Under the pieces are notes generated by a model that was not told where the DNA came from, ran no database searches, and saw only the letters and a program-made list of their open reading frames with translations. From assembly GCA_050953725.1 (NCBI GenBank), contig JBMNNB010000003.1:434001-498000 (forward strand): 64,000 nucleotides of DNA. The letters run 5' to 3'. The translations under genes were made by a program, and so were the position numbers. Numbering within the stretch: position 1 is the first letter of the stretch; each line of letters begins with the position of its first letter. Positions 27,436-36,320 of the stretch are shown here, piece after piece. Source of the DNA: DTU053 sp012520115 (GTDB lineage: Bacteria > Bacillota > Clostridia > Oscillospirales > Acutalibacteraceae).

Positions 27436-28278
27436 ATGGACTGCAAAGCAGAATCGACTATCCCCTTTATTATCAATCAGGATTTTCACATACACTCGGG
27501 GCTGTCCTCCTGCTCCTCCGACCCTGAGCAGACACCGTTGAGCATGCTGGAGCACGCAAAGAAAAGTCAGCTTTCGAAGCTCTGTCTGACCGACCATCTG
27601 TGGGATGAGTCGGTGCCGGGCGCAAGCGACTGGTACAAGCCACAGAATATTGCCTACATAAAACAGGCTTTGCCGCTGCCTGAGGACGACGAAGTGACGA
27701 TGTTTTTCGGCTGTGAGACCGAAATAGATAAAAACAACACTTTGGGTCTGGCAGAGGAAAACTTTGACCTCTTTGATTTCATCATCGTGCCGACCACTCA
27801 CCTGCATATGCGTGGCTTCACAATCGAAGAAGAGGACTGGGACAGTATAGACAGGCGCAGGGAGCTTGTAATCAGCCGTTTATATCATCTCTTAGAGCAG
27901 CCCTATCCCTTTCACAAAATGGGGCTTGCCCACATGACCTGCTGCCTCGCCGCCGGAACAGAAAACTCTTGGGAGAATCATTTCAAGATATTCGGCGGGA
28001 TACCCGACAGCACCTATTATGATATGTTCAGAAAGGCGGCAAAGGTCGGTATAGGCATCGAGCTGAACAAGCCGATACACAAATATAATGAAAAGGAGCT
28101 TGAGATTATTCTCAGGCCATACTATATTGCTAAGGAGTGCGGCTGCAAGTTTTATCTCGGCTCGGACGCACATCATCCGAGGAGTTTCGCCACCGCATAC
28201 GGGGACTTTGAATCATGGGTCAGGCTCTTGAAGTTGACGGAGGCTGACAAATTCGAGTTTGATGCAGCCAAAGCTTAA
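27436..28278 (+). CDS. PHP-domain metal-dependent phosphatase-like protein
   Basis: A 280-aa cytoplasmic protein of the polymerase-and-histidinol-phosphatase (PHP) superfamily. Metal ligands are visible: QDFHIHSGLSSC (HxH), LTDHLWDE, a glutamate in FFGCETEID, PTTHLHM, and YLGSDAHHPRS (DxH near the C-terminus). This set resembles HisK-type histidinol phosphatases, but no histidine-biosynthesis gene is nearby, so the substrate is open. GAGGTGAAAAT precedes the ATG. The gene appears to stand alone, between the four-helix-bundle cassette and the cobalamin riboswitch. Confidence 0.82.
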   Translation: MDCKAESTIPFIINQDFHIHSGLSSCSSDPEQTPLSMLEHAKKSQLSKLCLTDHLWDESVPGASDWYKPQNIAYIKQALPLPEDDEVTMFFGCETEIDKNNTLGLAEENFDLFDFIIVPTTHLHMRGFTIEEEDWDSIDRRRELVISRLYHLLEQPYPFHKMGLAHMTCCLAAGTENSWENHFKIFGGIPDSTYYDMFRKAAKVGIGIELNKPIHKYNEKELEIILRPYYIAKECGCKFYLGSDAHHPRSFATAYGDFESWVRLLKLTEADKFEFDAAKA

Positions 28279-28317
28279 GCCGCACACTATCCTGCTTGAC
28301 TTAGCTAAGCATATGCT

Positions 28318-28545
28318 CTACAATAGCCATACAACCGAATAACACGCACAGTTCATCGAAGCCATGCTTCGTTTCCGAACATGCTGCCTGACAGTATGTA
28401 AGGGGATAAGGGAATTGCGGTGAAAATCCGCAGCAACAGCCATTACCGTAACTGAGGAGCCATTCTCCTCTCAAGTCGGAATGCTTATCGTTCTGTGACC
28501 GGTACAAGTCTCTCGGGCAAGGGGGAGGCTCGGTAAGACAAAAAG
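28318..28545 (+). promoter_or_regulatory. Cobalamin riboswitch aptamer
   Basis: The core cobalamin-aptamer motifs are present: GGGAATTGCGGTGAAAATCC (28410s), followed by GCAGCAACAGCC and CCGTAACTGAGG, then a B12-box-like AAGTCGGAATGC, all in the family order. A preceding hairpin (ACATGCTG/CAGTATGT) fits the aptamer's 5' arm. The boundaries are approximate. It lies directly upstream of a terminator hairpin and the DUF4430 lipoprotein gene, so it most likely switches that operon off when a corrinoid is bound. Confidence 0.85.
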
Positions 28546-28581
28546 CTGCGCCCTTTGGGCACGGCCGAGTTAGATGTTTTA

Positions 28582-28613
28582 CTAAGCACCCTTTTGCGGG
28601 TGCTTAGTTTTTT
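28582..28613 (+). terminator. Expression-platform terminator of the riboswitch
   Basis: Stem CTAAGCACCC/GGGTGCTTAG followed by TTTTTT, placed between the aptamer and the ribosome-binding site, as in transcription-attenuating riboswitches. Confidence 0.88.
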
Positions 28614-28630
28614 ATATGAAAGGATACAAT

Positions 28631-29101
28631 ATGAAAAAGCTGTTTAAATCTGTGACCGCTGTTCTTCTGCTTGCTATGATTTTATTTGCTTCGGCCTGCG
28701 GCGAAAATAAAGAAATGACTTTGGATACAACTTCCGGTGCTTCGGAATCCGATATAGCGAGAACGGGGCTTTGGGAGAACGCCATTTATACTAAGGAGAC
28801 TGAGCTGGGTTCAGGCTCAAAGGAATTTCATTTAGTGGTCGAAGCGGAAAATCAGTCAGTGACTTTTACGATTCACACCGATGCGGACACTGTCGGCGCT
28901 GCGCTGCTTGAGCACGGTCTTATTGCCGGCGAGGAAACCGAGCTGGGGCTTATGGTCAAGACGGTCAACGGCATTACGGCGGATTATAATGTAGACCGGA
29001 GCTATTGGGCCTTCTATATTAACGGTGAATACGCCATGACCGGCGTTGACGGCACCGAAATAAAGGCGGGTGATGCTTATCGTCTCGTCTACACAAGGTA
29101 A
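28631..29101 (+). CDS. DUF4430 lipoprotein, probable corrinoid-binding surface protein
   Basis: A 156-aa exported lipoprotein: signal peptide with lipobox LFASAC (Cys at about residue 22), a short Ser/Thr/Asp linker, then one DUF4430 domain (VTFTIHTDADTVGAALLEHG ... YWAFYINGEYAMTGVDGTEI). DUF4430 (PF14478) is related to the C-terminal domain of eukaryotic transcobalamin and intrinsic factor. The gene is under a cobalamin riboswitch and overlaps an ECF-type S-component gene. Together these point to capture of a corrinoid for uptake (inference). I chose ATG 28631, with AAAGGATACAAT upstream, over ATG 28616. Confidence 0.85.
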   Translation: MKKLFKSVTAVLLLAMILFASACGENKEMTLDTTSGASESDIARTGLWENAIYTKETELGSGSKEFHLVVEAENQSVTFTIHTDADTVGAALLEHGLIAGEETELGLMVKTVNGITADYNVDRSYWAFYINGEYAMTGVDGTEIKAGDAYRLVYTR

Positions 29102-29624
29102 GAAAAAGGGGCTGACGATACGGGAGACGGCGCTTTTCGCTATGCTCGGGACGCTGATGTTCTGCTCGAAAATCCTTATGGAATTTCTGCCGAACATCCA
29201 CCTGCTCGGCATGTTCACAATGGTCTATACCCTTGCGTTCAGGAAAAAGGCCCTGATTCCGATTTATGTCTCGGTCTTACTGACCGGACTGTATTTCGGC
29301 TTTAATATGTGGTGGCTGCCCTACATCTATATTTGGACAATACTGTGGGCTGTTACTATGGCGCTGCCACGGAATATGTCGAAAAAGGCAAGGTATATTG
29401 TATATCCAATAGTCTGCTGCCTGCACGGTCTGCTTTACGGCACACTCTACGCCCCTGCTCAGGCGCTTATGATGGGGCTCGGCTTCAAGGCCATGCTCGC
29501 CTGGATTGTGTCCGGCCTGCCGTGGGATTTGGTACACGGCGCAGGAAACCTCGTGGCGGGGCTGCTGCTTGTCCCATTGGCAGAGCTACTGGGGAAATTA
29601 CAGAAGGCGAATATAAGCATATAA
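29073..29624 (+). CDS. ECF transporter S component, probable corrinoid/cobalamin importer subunit
   Basis: A 183-aa membrane protein with about six hydrophobic segments, beginning LTIRETALFAMLGTLMFCSKILMEFLPNIH, which resembles the first helices of ECF S components. S components bind the vitamin and dock to a shared EcfAAT energising module, which is not in this window. The gene overlaps the DUF4430 gene by ~29 nt in another frame, so they are translationally coupled and share the riboswitch. GTG 29070 or ATG 29073 are both possible starts, with AAAGG upstream. Ligand assignment rests on the riboswitch, not on the protein sequence. Confidence 0.8.
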   Translation: MLIVSSTQGKKKGLTIRETALFAMLGTLMFCSKILMEFLPNIHLLGMFTMVYTLAFRKKALIPIYVSVLLTGLYFGFNMWWLPYIYIWTILWAVTMALPRNMSKKARYIVYPIVCCLHGLLYGTLYAPAQALMMGLGFKAMLAWIVSGLPWDLVHGAGNLVAGLLLVPLAELLGKLQKANISI

Positions 29625-29657
29625 AAACTCCGCTGCGTGGTTCAGCGGAGTTTTTTT
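29623..29657 (+). terminator. Terminator of the riboswitch operon
   Basis: Stem AAACTCCGCTG/CAGCGGAGTTT followed by a run of T, directly after the S-component stop. Confidence 0.92.
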
Positions 29658-29702
29658 GGTGGGTGAGCAATGCTTCCGATATTAAGTGAATAGAATGCAC
29701 AA

Positions 29703-29730
29703 AGCCCCGACAAGCTTACTTGCCGGGGCT
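29703..29730 (-). terminator. Terminator of the MBG-repeat protein gene
   Basis: Stem AGCCCCGACAAG/CTTGCCGGGGCT with a TTTG tail on the minus strand, 13 nt past the stop codon. Confidence 0.7.
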
Positions 29731-29743
29731 GTTTCAGATATAC

Positions 29744-32700
29744 TTAGCCGCCAAAGGATCTGCCGGTTACGTCGAAGAGCTTCTGGATAGCAATTATTAT
29801 GCTTTCGAACCACTTTGCGATCTTCTCCCAGAAGGTGAGGGTGATCTCTTTGATGGTATCGGTTACGGCAAGCTGCTCGGGAGCGAAGAAGGGCTGAACC
29901 TCATTGTCGCCGATATTTACCTTCAGGTAAATCTTGCTTCCGACATCCTGCGAGCTGATTACATACGTTGCGTCGGTTCCGATGATTGTGTATGTGCCCT
30001 CCGGGCCTTCCGGATCGCCTCTGAACCATGTGTACTTGACATAGGGCTTGGCTTCATTGGGTATGCCCCTGACCGATGCATAGATTGTCTTTGTCTCTTC
30101 AAAGGTACCGACTATTGAAATCTGCGGAGTCAGCTGCCTGATATTTACAACAAGCGGAACGAGCTGACTGATGCTGTTGTAGTTGGCGTACTCGTCGGGC
30201 TGGAACACTACCATGTAGCTTCTGCCTGAGCCGAGCTCGGTCGGGACTATTGAGATGTCCTCGAATACAAACTGGCCGGGTGTTGCAACAGGTATCTGAT
30301 AGTCGTCCCTGAACTGGGCGCTTGCAAGCGGCAGACCGTACTCAATCGTCGCCTGTGACGGGAATACAACGCCTGTCGGGGTGGCCTTTACGATTTCAAC
30401 CACGATGCCTGTATCAATTGAAAGGTTGTAGTTATTTGCCCTTGCACCCGTGAGAATCGGAGGAGTGAAGGTGACCGCTCTTAAGCCTACATTGGGTGAA
30501 GGAATGGTACCTGTGGTTGAGGTGAAGGACAGGGAAACATCGTCGTTGTTGACTACTCCGTTGATTGCGCTGAAGTTTACGGTTACGGTTGTATTGGCAG
30601 GAGCATATGGCCTTGAAACTGCCGTTGCAACTGCGGATACATTCTTCTTAACGACTGTGAGTGTACCTGTCTGAAGTACGAACTGATAGTTATTGCTGGT
30701 GTATCCGCCGGAAAGGGTTATCAGGTACTCGCCTACATCGGCATACTGTGCATAAGGTGTGTTGAAGTTTACGTTACCGCCGGTGATTGAGTTAAGAGCG
30801 TTGTCGTTGCCCTTGAAGCCCGTAAAGCTCAAGGTAAAGCTCGGAACGGGTGAGCCGTACACAAGGCCGATTACATCGTTGGGCTTGACATATACTGTTG
30901 CCTTATTTACCATGAGCGGAACGGCAACATTTATGCTGTTGTAGTTATGAGTATCTGCCGGTACAAACAGTGCCATGTATGCGGCAACATCGGGAGTGGG
31001 TATGATTTCGGGGTCTACCCAGCTCCAGCCGCCCGTAAGCGGGATGTCCGCAAGTGTGGTTGCCGGGTCGTAGACTAAATCAGCAAGCTGCGGCAGTACA
31101 TAAGACGGGTCTGCCTTGGTGATTGTAACCGTCGGATTGTTTACGATTACTCTCAGCTTGTAGTTGGCAGCATCTGCGCCGATAAGTGCGGGCAGCGTCC
31201 ACTGGTCTTCGGAAACGAGAGGCTTGTTAACGCCTGCGTCGGGAGTTTCCACATAGGCGGTTGCAGTGTTCTGAGCATAGTTTACAGTATCGCCTGCAAC
31301 TACATTGCTGAGGCCGTTCTGGAACGACAGTGTAACACTTGTTGTGCCGTTATAGGGTCTTGATACGGTCACGGCCGGGACTGTAACCTCACGCTGAAGT
31401 ATGGTACCTGTGGTATTCTGAATCTTCAGGTTGTAGTTACCTGCATCGGGGCCCGTAATCAGAAGTCCCGTAAGGGTTACAGGCTTATTCGTTCCGGCGT
31501 TTTTATTGTTAAAGGTTGCCGTCACGCCCGTGGTGGTGAGCAATACCTGATCGTCGCCAAGCGGGTGGACTAAAAGATTCGAGTAGGTTGCATTTGCATT
31601 TCCGTCATAGGTCTTTGTGTTTACGGTGTATGTGGCATAGAGGTCGACCTTTCTTATTTCGAAGGAGCCGAGATATACGCCGACGGCTGACGCAAACTCA
31701 TCGTTGCCTGCAAAGTCAACGGTTATAGTATATGTGCCTGCGTTCTTGGGTGCAATTGTCGAGCCGTTATAGAGAACGGTGAAGGGACCTACATCGTTCC
31801 TCGGCAGCACCTCAAGCGGGTGAGTCTGTGCGTCATAGTCGATATTCTGCGGCGGTGTAAATACGAGGTTGCCGACTGAGGGGATTTGCTTGAGCTGTGT
31901 TATTACCGGGCTTGTGACCGTGATTACGCCCTCGAAGGGTCCGTTTGCGGTGACCGTAAGAACGGCTACATAGTTAATGTAATCCTCGGTTAATACGCCC
32001 GTGTCGGAGCTTGTGGAGATTTCAACATTGTTTATTACCCATGAATAGCTCAGGAATTCGTGGGCCTCAGAGGGAACAATACCTGTGACATCGGCTGACA
32101 GGGTGCTTGTCGCCATTGCGATACCCTCTATCGAAACGGAGCCGCTGATGCTGCGCCTGTTGACGATTACAAGAACCTCGCCGACAACATCGTTATAGTT
32201 TACCGAGTCCTCGGGACGGAAGGTGGCGGGATAGGTCCCGCCCTCCTCGAATGTGGGAACCGTTGTCACGTTGTTGAATACGAAGGTGCCGGGGACCGAC
32301 GCCTGCCACGAGCTCCATGCCGGGGCACTGAGGTTATCAAGGTAGGTAACGGTGGCTGTGGGCCATGTGGTGATGACCGGGTCAGCCTTGACAACATAAA
32401 GTATGCCTCGCTCGAACTCGAAGTTATAGTTATTACTGCTCAAAGAGCCCTGTGCTACGGAGATGAGATAGCCTCCCGGTGTAACCGGTGAGCCGACTGT
32501 ATAATCACAGGAGAATGCAGGTGAGCCTATAAGGTCGTTATTGCTGTCATTGTCGTATGCTACCCAGCCGGAATAGGAGACAGTGAAGGCGGGAACAGGC
32601 GAACCGTAAGGAATTGAAACATCGTCGCCCTTGACTCTTAAGGTTGCCTTTGTTACGGTCAGGGTGCCGGGGATGTAGTTAAAGGTGTAGTTAGCAGATG

Positions 32701-35257
32701 TAAGTCCGCTGAAGTTGATGGCATAGGTTCCGACAGGAGAGCCGACTGCATAGGCGCAGTTAAAGGTGACGCCCGATGTGTTGACGCTGCTTGCCGGAGT
32801 GTCGCCGTAGAAGAAGTTAGCGGCGTTGTAGGTAAAGGTATATTGCGGTGCGGCGGAGCCGTAAACCACTGACTTATTCTCTGCGGTTACATTTACGGTT
32901 GCCTTGTTGACTGTGAGAATACCGCTCTCGAAGGTGTAGTAGTAGTTGTCACTCATCGGGTTGCCCGAAAGGATAATCTGGTATGTGCCTACGCCTCTCT
33001 TAGCCGGGTCATCCCTGTCATAGTCGGTGGAGGCGGTGATGTTGCCGGTTCTCGGAGGAGGATTTGCAATATCCGGGCCGATAAAGCCGCTGAAGGTATA
33101 GGTGAAGGCAGGCTCTGCCTGGCCGTAGGTCGTGGACTTATTGTCCGCTTTGATAACAACGGGAGCCTTAGTTATGGTAATGGGTATATTAAAGTTTACT
33201 ATGTTGTAGTTTACCGTATCCGCAGGAGTGAAGGTTGCGGGATAGCTTGCAACACTTACAGTCGGAACAGTCGACGGAGAATCCCATGTTACGCCTGCCG
33301 GCAGTGAGAGCGATGAGAGAACCCTTGTGGGGTCATAGGACATGGGGCTGAAGGAAACGGCCGGCGGCGTGGGAGTTGCCTTGGAGATGTTCACTCTTAC
33401 GGGCAGGTTGCTGACGCTGACCGCATAGTTGCCTGCCTTTGCGCCTGCAAGTGCGGGAATGGTGAAGGTTACCTCCTTGCCGGAGCCGACATTCATATCG
33501 GCAACGGTTCCCGTTACCGTAGAGGTTGAAAGATAAACCTGGTCATTATTGAGTATGCCTAAGAGCGTGCCGAAGTTGACGGTGACATTTGCAGTGCCGT
33601 CATAGACACGGTCTACTGCTGTGGCAGTAACGGTAAGAGGAGCCGGAGTTACCGTAACGTTTGAAGCGGGGCCTACAACGAAGTTATAGTTCGGGCCGCT
33701 GACGCCTGCAACGGAAACATTTATCGGATAAGTGCCCACATTCGCATACTGAACATAGGAGCTGCTTGCGGTGGGTCTTGTGCTGCCGGTAAATACGCCG
33801 GCTGTATTTTCATTCTCGCCTAATACAAAGCCAGAGTAGACTATCTCATAGGTTCTGGGGTTGGTACCGTATTCCTGAGTGACGGGCTTTGCCGTAACGG
33901 TAACGGTTGCCTTGTTTACGGTTATGGTGAATGTACGGTATACGGTGTTATAGTTTGTGTCGGTCGGGATAAAGGTTGCGCCGTAGAGTGTGGTGTTGCT
34001 GTTTGCAACGGCGGGAGTTACATCGGGACTGTCGAATGCCCAGGTACCGGTAAGTCCGGGCGCAAGCTGTACCGTAGCCTGAGCTAAGCTCTGGCCGTAG
34101 GTCAGGGTTACCGTCGGGTTTCCCGGGTTAGGCGTTGCCTTTTGTATCGTGACCGTGCCTGTCGCAGTTGCCGCATTTACATTTCGGCCGCCGTTTCGGA
34201 CAGCCGTATCGTCCGCCAGGGTTACCCTGACATCATATGTACCCGCATTTGTCGGATAGGAAGACAACCAGACGCCGGTTCCCTGAATGCTGAACTCATA
34301 AGTTACGCCTATCTTGCCGGGGGTGCTGCCGTCGACATTGTAGTAGGAGGTAATGTCATCGGTTCCCGCAAATACGTTAATGTTAAATAAGGTATTATAG
34401 CCTCTCGCTGAGCCCGTATAGACAGGACTCAGGTCATTTATCGTAATGGTCGGAGTCGAGGCCGTACTCTTTCTGTAAACAACTCTGATAATATAGTTAT
34501 TGGTGGCATTGACAGTAAACACGTTATTGGCAGGGATGGCGGATGTAGAAACACTGGCTGCATTAGCGTTCGACCTTGCCATATAGTTTCTGGCGTCAAT
34601 ATAGTAATAATATGTATAACCGGGAGTTACTATCGGGTTAATTGTTATATTGGCGCCGTTTGCAACATTGTAAATCTGGCTGCCTGTGCTTGGATTTGTA
34701 ACAGCAGATTTCCAGCCTACATTGCTTGAAACAGTAACGGTACCTATGTTTGCATTCGGCGATGAGGTGATTGTGCCGAGATAGTCATATTCGATACGAA
34801 GAACTGTGCTGCCGCTGTAAGGAGTACCGCCGGAAATGAATGTCTGACCGCCGTGGCTGGTGGGCGAGCCGCCGTTAGCGGCTGAGACATTCGATACAGT
34901 ATTGCCGTATGCGTCTATGTAACTGTTAGTCTGAATAGCCTGGTGTACCCATGTTGAGGAGCCGTAGGAGCCGTCACGGGAAATAGTCGAGGTTGCATTA
35001 CCGCCTGTGATAACCGGGGATTTGGAACCTGCGAATATGTACTGATAGTGAGTTACTCTGGGCTTCTTGGTAGAACGGGACTGGGCCCAATGAGTAATAG
35101 TACCGCCGTTGAATGTGAAGGAACCCTCGTTGACTATGGCGTATGAATAATGCTCTATACGCTTATCTTCTTTACCGGTGTTTTTTGCACCGGCATCTGA
35201 GCTGATATCAAGTGTACCGGCGTTCATCTCTGCAGGTGGCACCGGATTCAACAACAA
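29744..35257 (-). CDS. Giant secreted MBG/YDG-repeat protein, main part (frame-interrupted)
   Basis: A 1837-codon ORF that is the body of a surface protein beginning at 35951 in another frame. After ~250 residues it consists of tandem immunoglobulin-like repeats of two kinds. MBG (YGX-type) repeats carry KATVxV..YG-x-P-x-F-x-x-x-YSGF, with at least five copies. YDG-type repeats carry RxYDGTANV..VNF..NDQV and alternate with KADP..Y-x-PADT-x-NYN modules. The last ~30 residues hold an aromatic amphipathic helix, FWEKIAKWFESIIIAIQKLF. There is no LPXTG motif. Such proteins are usually adhesive stalks; the ligand is unknown. No start with a ribosome-binding site exists at its 5' end. Confidence 0.8.
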   Translation of the reverse strand: MLLNPVPPAEMNAGTLDISSDAGAKNTGKEDKRIEHYSYAIVNEGSFTFNGGTITHWAQSRSTKKPRVTHYQYIFAGSKSPVITGGNATSTISRDGSYGSSTWVHQAIQTNSYIDAYGNTVSNVSAANGGSPTSHGGQTFISGGTPYSGSTVLRIEYDYLGTITSSPNANIGTVTVSSNVGWKSAVTNPSTGSQIYNVANGANITINPIVTPGYTYYYYIDARNYMARSNANAASVSTSAIPANNVFTVNATNNYIIRVVYRKSTASTPTITINDLSPVYTGSARGYNTLFNINVFAGTDDITSYYNVDGSTPGKIGVTYEFSIQGTGVWLSSYPTNAGTYDVRVTLADDTAVRNGGRNVNAATATGTVTIQKATPNPGNPTVTLTYGQSLAQATVQLAPGLTGTWAFDSPDVTPAVANSNTTLYGATFIPTDTNYNTVYRTFTITVNKATVTVTAKPVTQEYGTNPRTYEIVYSGFVLGENENTAGVFTGSTRPTASSSYVQYANVGTYPINVSVAGVSGPNYNFVVGPASNVTVTPAPLTVTATAVDRVYDGTANVTVNFGTLLGILNNDQVYLSTSTVTGTVADMNVGSGKEVTFTIPALAGAKAGNYAVSVSNLPVRVNISKATPTPPAVSFSPMSYDPTRVLSSLSLPAGVTWDSPSTVPTVSVASYPATFTPADTVNYNIVNFNIPITITKAPVVIKADNKSTTYGQAEPAFTYTFSGFIGPDIANPPPRTGNITASTDYDRDDPAKRGVGTYQIILSGNPMSDNYYYTFESGILTVNKATVNVTAENKSVVYGSAAPQYTFTYNAANFFYGDTPASSVNTSGVTFNCAYAVGSPVGTYAINFSGLTSANYTFNYIPGTLTVTKATLRVKGDDVSIPYGSPVPAFTVSYSGWVAYDNDSNNDLIGSPAFSCDYTVGSPVTPGGYLISVAQGSLSSNNYNFEFERGILYVVKADPVITTWPTATVTYLDNLSAPAWSSWQASVPGTFVFNNVTTVPTFEEGGTYPATFRPEDSVNYNDVVGEVLVIVNRRSISGSVSIEGIAMATSTLSADVTGIVPSEAHEFLSYSWVINNVEISTSSDTGVLTEDYINYVAVLTVTANGPFEGVITVTSPVITQLKQIPSVGNLVFTPPQNIDYDAQTHPLEVLPRNDVGPFTVLYNGSTIAPKNAGTYTITVDFAGNDEFASAVGVYLGSFEIRKVDLYATYTVNTKTYDGNANATYSNLLVHPLGDDQVLLTTTGVTATFNNKNAGTNKPVTLTGLLITGPDAGNYNLKIQNTTGTILQREVTVPAVTVSRPYNGTTSVTLSFQNGLSNVVAGDTVNYAQNTATAYVETPDAGVNKPLVSEDQWTLPALIGADAANYKLRVIVNNPTVTITKADPSYVLPQLADLVYDPATTLADIPLTGGWSWVDPEIIPTPDVAAYMALFVPADTHNYNSINVAVPLMVNKATVYVKPNDVIGLVYGSPVPSFTLSFTGFKGNDNALNSITGGNVNFNTPYAQYADVGEYLITLSGGYTSNNYQFVLQTGTLTVVKKNVSAVATAVSRPYAPANTTVTVNFSAINGVVNNDDVSLSFTSTTGTIPSPNVGLRAVTFTPPILTGARANNYNLSIDTGIVVEIVKATPTGVVFPSQATIEYGLPLASAQFRDDYQIPVATPGQFVFEDISIVPTELGSGRSYMVVFQPDEYANYNSISQLVPLVVNIRQLTPQISIVGTFEETKTIYASVRGIPNEAKPYVKYTWFRGDPEGPEGTYTIIGTDATYVISSQDVGSKIYLKVNIGDNEVQPFFAPEQLAVTDTIKEITLTFWEKIAKWFESIIIAIQKLFDVTGRSFGG

Positions 35258-35951
35258 TACCCTTTAAGCGAAGATAAACAGTGGGGTCGGATTTTCCGTT
35301 CATTGTACCTTTGGGAGAAAGGTGAAGGTAAGACTTAACATTGACTGCGCCGCCGTTCTGAACAAAGCGGCCGCCGGATTTTACGGCGACACCGAGGGGG
35401 TCGGAATAACCGTCGGCGCCTTTGTCGAAGGTGCCGGTATCATTACCGCTGACATAGGTTTCAGCCTTGATGTTGCCGCTTTCGAGAATAACGGTTCCGC
35501 TTGTACGGATAAACTCAACCGAAGCATTGCAGTTAATCTGACCCGTATGGTCCTGATAAGCACTGAGAGTACCGGAAGAGCTGCCCCTGATTGTAAGGGT
35601 TACTCCGGAACCTACGGTAAAAACAGGAGTAGGGAGCCTGTTGCTTCTGTCACCGCTCCAAGAAACTGTATAGCTTTGCAAATCAAGGGTTATGGACTTT
35701 GACCCTGAAACCGAGAGGGCTGTCCTTGCCATATCAATATTGGCGGTGACCTTGATTGTATCACCGTTGGCAGCATTGTTCAAAGCAGTCTGTAGTGAAG
35801 CGGCGCTGTTTGCCGTCAATTCAGCTGCTTCTGCCTTGGGTGCGGTCTGGGTAATTACCGCTGCCATTACGCCTGCAACCATACATAAAGTCAAAACCAT
35901 AACTACCGTTTTGCTGAAGGCAGCTTTAAGGTTTTCAGGCTTTGTCCTCAT
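35208..35951 (-). CDS. Giant secreted MBG/YDG-repeat protein, N-terminal fragment (frame-interrupted)
   Basis: Starts at ATG 35951, 8 nt after AAGGAGG. It encodes a signal peptide (MRTKPENLKAAFSKTVVMVL..., cleavage near PKAEA, about residue 45) and the start of a right-handed beta-helix-like or Ig-like domain with TLDLQSYTVSWSG and TSGTVILESGNIKAE. At VESGAT the conserved frame moves to the overlapping ORF (continuing AEMNAGTLDISSDAG); this one ends eight codons later. Removing one base near 35237 (the T of ACCTGCAGAG on the minus strand) restores one ~2090-residue protein. There is no slippery homopolymer at that point. Confidence 0.78.
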   Translation of the reverse strand: MRTKPENLKAAFSKTVVMVLTLCMVAGVMAAVITQTAPKAEAAELTANSAASLQTALNNAANGDTIKVTANIDMARTALSVSGSKSITLDLQSYTVSWSGDRSNRLPTPVFTVGSGVTLTIRGSSSGTLSAYQDHTGQINCNASVEFIRTSGTVILESGNIKAETYVSGNDTGTFDKGADGYSDPLGVAVKSGGRFVQNGGAVNVKSYLHLSPKGTMNGKSDPTVYLRLKGIVVESGATCRDERRYT

Positions 35952-36320
35952 AATTTGTTCCTCCTTAATTTTTGCGGGATAAGAAAGGCCTTTAAAAATC
36001 AGTTTGGTACACTTCACTAAAAAAAGTCAAAAATACAACTATATAATGATTCATACTAATTATATAATCTGAGAATCGCTGTGTCAAGCTATTTAAGGGA
36101 CTGAATGTTAATTTCCCCCACATTCCGTCGGGAGTTTGGCTGCTGTTCTCTCTGCCCCAAACGCCCTTTTTTTGCGGCGCTTATTCTCACCTTAAAAACA
36201 CCTTTTGCATAACTTTCGGCAAGGGATATTTTTACCTTTTTTTGTTGACACTTTTTGTTTTGGCGGATAGAATAGCCCTTGTTGATACTTCGCCGCTTGG
36301 CAGCAGAAAAGAGGAGCATG
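35952..36320. other. Intergenic region with divergent promoters
   Basis: About 370 nt between divergent genes. It is AT-rich with poly-T and poly-A stretches. No RNA, repeat or convincing promoter pair was identified. Confidence 0.4.
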
